Notes under the pieces: model-generated | Databases searched by the model: none | The model's input: only the letters and a program-made list of their open reading frames with translations | Told to the model about the DNA's origin: nothing | NCBI GenBank assembly: GCA_029237695.1 | Contig: CM055272.1 | Location: forward strand, 33,118,791 to 33,182,790 | DNA from: Conchocele bisecta | Lineage: Eukaryota; Mollusca; Bivalvia; Lucinida; Thyasiridae | Reading direction: 5' to 3' | Length of the DNA stretch: 64,000 nucleotides | Program-made: the position numbers and the translations under genes | In this document: positions 55,926 to 64,000 of the stretch, one piece after another | Layout of the letters: every line of letters starts with the position of its first letter | Position numbering within the stretch: position 1 is the stretch's first letter

Positions 55926-56086
55926 CAATATGTCCGACAACATATTTTGCTCTTTTTTATAGGAAACACTCTGAAATCATAGAGAATGGCAGGATAATTG
56001 ATGATATTTGCTACCGGGGGCAAAATGGTCACGAATAGTCAATTCACGATCTGCTTTTATGATAAAATAATAATAATAAAATCCTC
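55926..56086. other. No recognisable feature
   Basis: Short AT-rich spacer. Confidence 0.3.
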
Positions 56087-56757
56087 AAGGTGGCTACGGC
56101 ACTGGCGTCATGGCGAAATTATAAGACACTTAATCAGAGTTTCAAACGCCACAAGTATGTGACCTTGATCCCAGGCTTAGTGGGCAGGACAATCGTGGAT
56201 TCATGGATTTTTCACAGGGCGGTAGAGGACCATTAGGCAATGCGTGTGAGAAATAATGTGACCTTGACCCTTGGATTTGTCGCAGAGTGGTAGAGGACCA
56301 TTAGAGCAATTAATGCGTGTGTGAAATATCAAGCAGATCTGTGTAAGGAAACATAAATTATAAGACATTTACCCGAGTGTTAAGGTTTCATTCAAATGCA
56401 CCAAGTGTGTGACCTTGACCCTGGGCTAAGTGAGGGCAGAACGATCGTCACAGGGCAGTAGAGGACCAATAAATCAATGTGTGTGTGAAATATCAAGCAA
56501 GTTTTCAAATGCACCATTGTTCAAGTATGTGACCTAAACTTGGGCTTAGCAGGGGCGACACGATCATGGATTTGTCGCAGGGGGTAGAGGACCATTAGAG
56601 CAATGTGTGTGTGAATATCAAGCAGACCTGTGTAATGAAACAGAAATTATAAGACATTTACCCATGTGTTAAGGTTTCGGGATGGACGGACGGGATGTAC
56701 AGATACCGGTAACACTATATGGTCCCCTCACCATTAGGTGGTGGGGGCATAAAAATT
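56087..56757 (+). mobile_element. Helentron-like element J, diverged copy with intact 3' end
   Basis: Three to four degenerate units related to 5076-6072 (GATTTGTCGCAG.G.GGTAGA, GAGGACCATTAGAGCAAT, TTACCC..TGTTAAGGTTTC). Then GATGGACGGACGGG, AACACTATATG, and the hairpin TCCCCTCACC / GGTGGTGGGGG followed by CATAAAAA. Confidence 0.75.
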
Positions 56758-57248
56758 TAAAATGGCAGATGAATGCAGGGCCGAACCTTGGTACCTTGGT
56801 GGCCAAATTGGATTCAGCCTAAAAAATAAATGTAAACAACAGAGACACGGCTAATGTTCATACAGAGAAATATGCAAGATAACCTCTGTGTTAAGGTGGT
56901 CGTATTTGTGCCACGTGATCAGATTACGTCACGCCGATTTCTGGAACTAATAAACACTGATAAATAAGGAAATAAGTGTCAAGTACTGGTCATGTCGAAT
57001 ATAGGTTCGAAATCAGTATTAATCAATTTATGATTTTTAGTTCGTATTACAAACTCTCAATTAAATAGTAGCCTACAATTGACGGAATATAAATGCAATG
57101 TATGACTACATGATCAAATTAGATATATCCCTGTAAATAAAAAACAACACATCGAAGTTTACCTTTCTCTAATTAGTAGGTCATGCGCATAATTATTCAA
57201 CAGCTAGATCTAAGCAAGTCGCAGTTGTCTCCCATGACGCAAATATTT
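56758..57248. other. No repeat or gene identified
   Basis: Contains CCACGTGATCAGATTACGTC (56921-56940), with an E-box next to a CRE half-site, about 0.8 kb upstream of the gene at 57760. Regulatory meaning is unproven. Confidence 0.35.
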
Positions 57249-57771
57249 ACGCACTCGGGATAGGCAAGGTCATACATATAGACCTTGAGCCACCAATAAC
57301 CCCCCTCCCCCCCCCTGTGGGATTTTTGGTCAGTATGATTTTCGGATTCAGTAACCTATTGTCTATCAAACCTGATTGTCTGCGCCTACAAAGCCGATGG
57401 ATGAACAAATGGCGGCCATTTTCCAAAATGGCCGCCATACAAAACTGGGTGGTTTTAGAACAGGCCGATATGTGTCATTTAAATCACGTTCTTCCAAGTT
57501 AAGCGATATCATTATTTTCACCAATTGAGTATAAAATGACTTACAATAAGTTTTATATTGGATACCATCCTCAAATAGCCACAATTATCAAAATGGCCGC
57601 CAAAATACTTAATTGTTTATGCTTGCAACATTTTTTTTCACCACACGATGAGCTACCTACAATTTAATCATGTCAGTAGCAACATATTCACATGGTAGAT
57701 CCTTTTTCACATCGATTTGAATTATTTCTGGTGTGCTATCAACGGTAATTATTTTCAAAATGGCCGCCAAA
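57249..57771 (+). repeat. ~167 bp iterated array, left copy
   Basis: AAAATGGCCGCC starts at 57425, 57590 and 57757 (spacings 165 and 167). The first is half of a palindrome with AAATGGCGGCCATTTTCC just before it. The 5' part (CCTTGAGCCACCAATAACCC, GATTTTCGGATTCAGTA, TATTGTCTATCAA) is repeated directly at 61712-61800. The last motif overlaps the start of the next gene. The motif resembles the YY1 binding core. Confidence 0.85.
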
Positions 57772-60169
57772 CAGGTATTATATAATGGCCCTTTCGGGTA
57801 TTTTTGGAGATTATTGGAGTTCATGACAAATGACAAATGCATGAAAGCATTGTCATCATACTCGGAGTTTCGAGACAGGGTTAGTGAAGGGAAACTTGGG
57901 AAAACGGCACAGTATTGGCTGGGATACATGGATTCGGTGCATACGGTGTTGCAGTTTCTCCGAGCCACCAAAGAAAACAACTTAGACCTTCACATAGCAT
58001 GTCTTCAGAAGATGTGTCCATTGTTCTTCAGTATTGACCATCCCAACTACGCACGGTATACTACAGTATATCTGCTGAGTTTGTTAAACTTAGAGCAGTT
58101 ATATCCTGGGATGGAAGATCTGTTGAGGAACAATGGATTCAGCGTGAACTGATCTAGTGTTCCGTCATCCAGAAATGGCGTGGATATCACAATAGAGCAA
58201 ACCATCAATCGCCATGCTAAGTCACATGGAGGTATAATAGGTTTCAGCCGCAATTATGCAGCATACTACAGATTGTGTATGACGAGACACTTCCGAGCTA
58301 GCTACATGGATGCTACGCTTGAACTGGCTGATATGAACGCACATGAACAGTCTTCACACAAGGACACACGAACTTCGGAAATATCCAGAAGTGAAACAGA
58401 CGTCAAGAAAATTATCAATGCAATAGGAAATTTTATAGATCCGTTTGAAGCATCAGATGAATCGCTCTATTGCATATATTCAGGGGCGTCAGCTCCTAAA
58501 GATGTCGTTGACGATCTGCTGTCTGCAGAAATGACAGGAAAACAAAGGTTTGCGCGGTTTGTCCAGGAGCGGTTTGTTGAAAAGTCAGTCAGCTTTCATG
58601 CACCAATAAAACAGAAAACTGAAAACATTGCGCCTGAAAACATTTGCATCACTCGCTAAAGCTGTGAAGCTCACTGGTACGCAGATAAAGATAAAGGAGT
58701 TAGTAGCTGAACGAAATATATTTGGGCAGCTAATTTCACTTGCTCTCAAACACAACATTGACATGGAAAAGGTGCTTAGCTACCCATTGGGACCTGTGCC
58801 ATGGTCGCTCGCCACTGCGGATGGCTCGCCAGCAAAAACTGATAAAGCTAAACTCATGCACCAGCTTGAAGGACAATCACATAGTGTTGATGTACCTCCG
58901 ACGGGTCAAGTGAGCTATATTATTGACGGCAATGCACTGTTACACATGCAGACCGCTTTGCCAAACACATTCGCGGATCTTGCAGATAACATATATAATC
59001 AGCTCCCGAAAGTTGAGCGTGTAAATTTTGTGACAGATACATACCACGACTTGACAATAAAAGCATCTGAGCGAATACGCAGGGGTACATCAAAGACTTA
59101 CATTATAAAAGGACCTCTCACAAAAGTTCCACGAGATTGGAAACTGTTCTTGTCAAACAATTCAAACAAAACACAACTAATTAGACTTCTCATGTCTGAA
59201 TGGATGCAAGATAAGTACGCTCCAAAGCTGATCGGCAAGACTATTCAGTTTGTAAGCGGGGAGCAATATATGCAGCTAACTAGCACTGATAGTAAGACTA
59301 CACAAACTGTTGAGATAGAGGAGTTGCACTCATCGCAAGAGGAGGCGGATACACGGCTAATCCTGCATTGTGCGTACCATGCACTGCATACACCAGAGAA
59401 CAGCACCATTATTGTGAGATCCCCAGACACGGATGTGTTTGTTTTGATGTTGAAATTCGGACAGAAGCTGAAACAACAACTGCTGTTAGATACCGGAGTT
59501 GGGAACAAGAGGCGGCTGGTTGACATACATGGTTGCATTGGAGACATAGGAACTGAACTGTGTTTCGCATTGCCTGCACTCCATGCTTTTACAGGCTGTG
59601 ATAGCACAAGTGCTTTCGTTCGGCGTGGTAAAGTTACTCCTTTGAAAACACTCCAGCGGCATCCAGAGTTTATTGAAGCCTTCTAGAAGTTGGGAATGTC
59701 TCAGTCAGTTGATGAAAAGCTATTTCAAACGCTTGAACACTTTGTATGCTTGCTGTACAACAAATCAGACATTACAGATATCAACAAGCTACGAATGGAG
59801 CTATTTCTACAAAAGTGTAGCCCCAGGTCTGGCGATCTTCTTTTGACGTAGAATGGGGCTGACCTGAGCCTTTTACCACCATACAGATCGTCAATGAAAA
59901 TGCATGCAGCAAGAGCCAACTATCAAACGCTCATTTGGAACAATGCTGACCGGCGTGATGCAGACATACCGCCACCAGATGAACATGGATGGGAAGTTAA
60001 CAATGGCTTGTTAGAATGCAAGTGGACAGAAGGAGATCACCTGCCAAGTGAAATGGTTGATCTGTTAATAGAGGAACGGGATGACGTACCTGATACTGAT
60101 GAAACAGACGATCATGAAGCAGAGAGCCTACGTGATGCCATGTTTGACACTGATGACGCGTATCACTAG
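57760..60169 (+). pseudogene. PIN/FEN1-like nuclease-domain gene, better preserved copy
   Basis: About 800 codons without introns. Frame 1 (57760-58656) starts MAAKQ and holds YWLGYMD, FFSIDHPNYARY, a TGA at 58150-58152, then VDITIEQ and GGIIGFSRN. Near 58610-58630 the frame moves by one base, beside a 15 bp direct duplication (CTGAAAACATT..). The next 352-residue frame (58628-59683) carries KTFASLAK, YPLGPVPWSLA, SYIIDGNALLH (D100), FVTDTYHD (D137), SERIRRG, KVPRDWKLFL, QEEADTRLIL (237-246), SPDTDVFVL (265-273) and FTGCDSTSAF (321-330). After TAG 59684-59686 it continues LEHFVCLLYNKSDITDIN, TAG 59849-59851, LLPPYRSSMKMHAARANYQ, DEHGWEV and an acidic tail ending at 60169. Motif order matches FEN1/PIN metal-binding sites, so nuclease activity on DNA or RNA is inferred. 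The Cys-rich tail of the other copy is absent. Four lesions make it a likely recent pseudogene. Confidence 0.75.
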
Positions 60170-60229
60170 TCTGGATTTATCTTAACCTACTCTCACAATT
60201 AGAACTTCACATAACTTGCCTGATGTTGT
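60170..60229. other. 3' flank of the nuclease-like gene
   Basis: Short spacer before the tandem array. No polyadenylation signal evident. Confidence 0.3.
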
Positions 60230-60860
60230 GACGATCGCAATTTGAATATTGTAAACCATGATGTATTTTGCCTCTTGAATTGTATTATATGTGGCTGAAA
60301 CGTTTGCACATTGTGTTTCATCTTGCCTGATGCTGTGATGATTGCCTCGCCATAGATGCAATGTTTTGACATTAACAACATGTATGTTTTTTTTTTGCAA
60401 GTTGAATGCTGTAAACCATGATATATGTTGCCTCTTGAATTGTATTATATGTGGATCAAGCTGTTGCCTATTGTGTTTCATCTTGCCTGCTGCTGTGAGG
60501 ATTACCTCGCCACAGGTGCGATGTTTTGACTTGAACAACATGTAGAATATATTGAAAGTATGCAATTGTTGATTACTGTAAACCATGACATGTGTATCAT
60601 CTTGAATTGTATTTTATAATGTTGATTACGTTTTTGTCTCTTGTGATTTCATCTTGCTGATCTTGCTGATGCTGTGAGGATTGCCTCGCCACAGGTGCGA
60701 TGTTTTGACTTGAACAACATGTATTTTGTATTGCAAGTTGAATACTGTAAACCATGATGTATGTTACCTCTTGAATTGTATTATATGTGGATTCAGTTTT
60801 TGCCTATTGTGTTTCATCTTGCCTGATGCTGTGAGGATTGTCTCGCCACTATAACGAGAT
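60225..60860 (+). repeat. ~165 bp tandem array, four units
   Basis: GTAAACCATG at 60251, 60411, 60578 and 60747 (spacings 160, 167 and 169). Each unit has TTGAATTGTATTATATGTGG, TGTTTCATCTTGC.TG and GTGCGATGTTTTGAC. Confidence 0.93.
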
Positions 60861-61100
60861 TATTAATGTTGTAGATCAACTACTGTTGCCGATAATGATC
60901 TAGTGCCCCGAAATGTTTGAATATTCGGATATATTTCAAAATCGGTACCGTCAATTTTTATTTGAGAAATGTCCGTACAGACGGACGAAAACACGGACTC
61001 ATAGTATATTTAGTAAGTATGGACAATAATGTTACATATTGGAGTTGTTTTCAATCCATAGTAAGCGGTTATAATGTTGTTAAATTGCATAATATTACAT
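60861..61100. other. No recognisable feature
   Basis: A weak reading frame (60917-61183) of no recognisable family. Confidence 0.35.
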
Positions 61101-61440
61101 ACCTGTTAAATTGCCATTGTAAAATGAGTGGGTGGGGAATGGTCGAAAATACGTTATTTTTCATTTTGTATATTTTGTGGTAGACACTAAATAGTGTCGA
61201 CGTATATACATTGGATATGTTCAATTGGCCCTACTAGACTACATTGACATTGATAAAATGAAAAAACGCCAACTTTTCATAAAGTTATTAACATGTATAT
61301 TTTACCATTGAAATTGGGTGGGTGGGGTAATAAAACCTGTAAAATATGACTTCTAGATTGTCAAATTTATTTCAATTGTATATTATTCTATTCCATGGTG
61401 TTCAAAATCTCGGAAAACGTACGAAAATACAATCTTATTC
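61101..61440 (+). repeat. GTGGGTGGGG repeat block, copy 1
   Basis: CCATTGTAAAATGAGTGGGT (61116) and CCATTGAAATTGGGTGGGTG (61304) are about 188 bp apart. The whole block recurs at 62985-63350. Confidence 0.75.
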
Positions 61441-61611
61441 GAACAAAAGGATATAAGTTAGGCAATATTTATTAAAAAATGCGATTTTTCAAGATACTAA
61501 AAATACCGAGGGTGACATACTTGAAAATGGCGCCATATGTTCATCCATCGGGTTACAGAGCGCAGACAACGGATTAACACTCATAATTGAATGTAGTTTC
61601 AGGAAATATAT
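61441..61611. other. No recognisable feature
   Basis: AT-rich spacer. Confidence 0.3.
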
Positions 61612-61760
61612 GTCTGCAAAAATCCCACAGGGGGGGGGGGGGGGGGGGGGGGAGGGTTTCGGTTATTGGCTCACGGGCTAATAGGCACTTTATGGGATGA
61701 ACGAGTGATATAGGCCTTGAGCAAGCAATAACCCCCCCCCCTGTCGGATTTGTGGTGAGT
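61612..61760. repeat. Inverted repeat with G and C runs
   Basis: AAAATCCCACAGG + G run + GGTTATTGGCTC is inverted as GAGCAAGCAATAACC + C run + CTGTCGGATTT. The left array at 57293-57330 has the same CCCTGTGGGATTTTTGG. Confidence 0.8.
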
Positions 61761-62376
61761 ATGATTTTCCGATTCAGTAGTCTATTGTCTATCAATTCTG
61801 GATGTCTGCGCTCAAAAATCCGCTGGATGAACAAATGGCGGCCATTTTACAAGATGGCCGCCGAACAGTAGCCTATTATATGTTTTATTAAGGACTGTTA
61901 ACGTTCAGTCTGATCAATATTAACCGGGTAAATAGCTATAATTAAGTCACAATTTGAATATAAAATGATTTAAAATACATCTTACATTTAATTACATCCA
62001 TAAATGGCAATATTTCAAAATGGCTGCCGAAATAGGCTGTTTTACAATATTTTTCTGCGAGTTGTGTGCTGTTACGAACAAATACAGACATTCATAAAGT
62101 TGAAACACACATACATTGCTTTCCCTCACAAATAAATGGATAATGCAGGAGATAGTCATGCAATAGCCTTCCACAATTGTCAGAACAGTCAAAATGGCCG
62201 CCAAAATGTACTTGTTTTGTTCTATTTTTTACTGTATGGAGTTGTTATAAACAGCATTTCATGCACCTATTACATGTATATATACCAGTTTGAGGTAGAC
62301 AAATCGAATCATTTGATAACATATACATATCCAGGTATACAATGCTATAATATATATTCAAAATGGCCGCCAAAAT
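61690..62376 (+). repeat. ~167 bp iterated array, right copy
   Basis: AAAATGGCCGCC or close variants at 61851, 62017, 62191 and 62360 (spacings 166, 174 and 169). The AAATGGCGGCCATTTTAC palindrome arm and the upstream GATTTTCCGATTCAGTA, TATTGTCTATCAA match the left array in the same orientation. Confidence 0.88.
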
Positions 62377-62984
62377 GATCAGATCTTCAATAATATTGAT
62401 GATGAAGCTGCAGTTGTCAGTAATTAAACAACACGAACATTGTTATGTATATAGTGAGATATTCTGCTTATTTCCAAAGACAATTATGGATGCATTTCAA
62501 TTAGTTTGAGTATTGAAGAACTGTTTCAAAGTGTGTCCAAAAATGGATTGACTGTTGACAAGGAATACAATGTTATTATTGTTAATGAGCACACTTCTGA
62601 CAATTAAGCGAGCATGATGATCATTGGCCAAGGCAGTATGTAGTATGGTATGCTGAATGGCATGGGTATGCTTATTGCAAACATGCATGCAATCAGAATA
62701 TGGGCATTCACTATATATTGAAAACACTAGTAAGTACAATTACCATTGATACATTTAATAGAAACATTTAATAGACACCGAGAGAGATTTTCATAATGAG
62801 ACATATAGCGTAGTTGTTACCATCACTAAGAAAATGCGAAGCGGACGGACAAACGGACGAACACTCGGACACACTGTATCTGAAGTGTGCACGGATAGCT
62901 ATCAGTAGTGCATAAGTAGTTTCATATGCATTTAACAATTTATAAGTAAGTGACAGTGCATAACATAAATGAAATTCATTACAT
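62377..62984. other. No recognisable feature
   Basis: A GCGGACGGACAAACGGACGA microsatellite-like stretch near 62838 may be a remnant of a tandem-repeat element. Otherwise nothing. Confidence 0.4.
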
Positions 62985-63350
62985 GTAAAATTCCCATTGT
63001 AAAATGTGTGGGTGGGGGGGGGGGGGGGGAGGGGGGGGGGGGGGGGGGGGGGGGATGGTTAAAAAATACTTTGTTTTTAACATTGTATCATAGATTGCAG
63101 ACATCAGATAATCGGCATATATGCAATTAACATGTCTAATGAACACTACTAGGTACCATTGACACGAAGAAAATACAAAAGTACCATACTTTTATGGAGT
63201 TATTAAGGTAGGTGTTTTGCCATTGAAATTCAGTGGGTGGGGTAACAAAACGTGCACAATTCTTCATCTGAATTAGCAGATATTATGTATTTGAACTTTA
63301 TTCCTGTGTATAGTTATGAACACATCAGAAAACATACAAAACTGTCATAT
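62985..63350 (+). repeat. GTGGGTGGGG repeat block, copy 2, with poly-G
   Basis: CCCATTGTAAAATGTGTGGG then a G run with one A (63013-63054), and CCATTGAAATTCAGTGGGTG (63220). Downstream GAAAACATACAAAA parallels copy 1. Confidence 0.75.
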
Positions 63351-64000
63351 CAGTTGTTTCTCAGTTTTAAGTTTTTTATTTCCATACATAGTCATATACA
63401 AACAATACATGCGTTACAAGCAGTTTAACAACATGCATTTATAGGTTACACTCCTTGTTTACAATCAACTATGAGTACATGTATTGTAAATAATTATAGA
63501 TTATAACGTATTGTTCATACATAATTAGGTTTTGATTTATTTAAGAATGTTATTTAGATGAGATAATAGAGTTGAAAATGAGATATGGTGAAATAGGTTT
63601 AGTGAATAATAATTGAGCAACACATCACGATACAATACTATTACGGTATATGCTGTTATACCTAACTGTTATATTTGTATGTATAATCAGAAGGTTCGTG
63701 TATCTCTAAATGAGTGTTAGTCTAATTGGATAACATTCCATTTTCGTTCATAAACTATGAGCTTATTTCTATTCATTGCAATTTCTTTTTCAATATTTTG
63801 TGTTGCCTTTAAGTAAGACATAAACTCTGGAAATTTAGGTTCTGTGTTTCGTAATTTACATGTATATATAAAGTATTTTCCTAGTGTGATACAACAGTTG
63901 AAAAACTTGTTGTCTTGCTCATATTGCCCGAAGTAAACAGTGTGCCAATCACAATTACATACAATATTATTATTGTTTAAAAAGGTATTCAGCTGTGACC
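63351..64000. other. No recognisable feature
   Basis: AT-rich, no repeat or coding signal seen up to the window end. Confidence 0.45.

Noticed and set aside
58150..58152. In-frame TGA as a selenocysteine codon
   Set aside because: No selenoprotein-like context, no SECIS-like structure noted downstream, and two TAG codons plus a frameshift follow. Ordinary decay is simpler.
60182..60586. Minus-strand 134-residue gene downstream of the nuclease-like gene
   Set aside because: It lies wholly in the ~165 bp tandem array and repeats with it.
60917..61183. 88-residue gene
   Set aside because: Composition follows AT-rich background and the second half runs into the GTGGGTGGGG repeat. No motif or family recognised.
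57249..62376. LTR retrotransposon with the array copies as LTRs
   Set aside because: No TG...CA ends, primer-binding site or polypurine tract seen, no reverse transcriptase, protease or integrase motifs, and the repeats are internally tandem.
1..64000. Endogenous viral sequence
   Set aside because: No viral polymerase, capsid or envelope-like motif was seen on either strand. The only nuclease-like genes are of the cellular PIN/FEN1 type.

Overview
The window is eukaryotic nuclear DNA of invertebrate type. It is AT-rich, has no operons and no continuous coding, and is dense in short palindromic transposons (MITEs), tandem arrays of about 150-190 bp, microsatellites and poly-G runs. The repeat style (foldback MITEs, elements with a ~165 bp tandem core and a 3' hairpin, a GTTTAACGGCCTATC-type SINE-like repeat) suggests a marine bivalve mollusc. 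That assignment is inference, not a database match.

Layout. From 1 to about 47.9 kb I see almost only mobile elements: a pogo-like element with 25 bp terminal inverted repeats (764-1904), at least eight recurrent MITE families (called A to I and L below), tRNA-derived SINE pieces, and several Helentron-like non-autonomous elements. These last share a plan: ACWAGA start, tandem core, GGAC-rich microsatellite, ACTATAT-like spacer, terminal hairpin, short A-run. One probable broken exon with a coiled-coil-like basic helix lies at 29.1-29.6 kb. From 47.9 to 53.1 kb an inverted-repeat-bounded block carries a decayed gene (48.3-50.6 kb). From 53.1 to 57.2 kb there are more nested elements. From 57.25 to 62.4 kb a second, better preserved copy of the same gene family (57.76-60.17 kb) sits between direct copies of an array with ~167 bp spacing built on the motif AAAATGGCCGCC, and is followed by another ~165 bp tandem array.

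The most interesting content is this two-copy gene family. Both copies show, in the same order, five acidic motifs that resemble the PIN/FEN1 nuclease fold (IDGNALLH / VVDGAAIVH, a D before the basic ER.RRG-like block, EEADTR, a D.TDV strand, and FTGCDSTSAF / FMGCDTVLAF). The older copy also keeps a Cys-rich C-terminal tail. Both are interrupted by stops and frameshifts, are intronless as far as can be seen, and are embedded in repeats. This suggests a mobile or repeatedly captured nuclease-like gene rather than an ordinary host locus. No tRNA, rRNA, CRISPR or intact host gene is supported.
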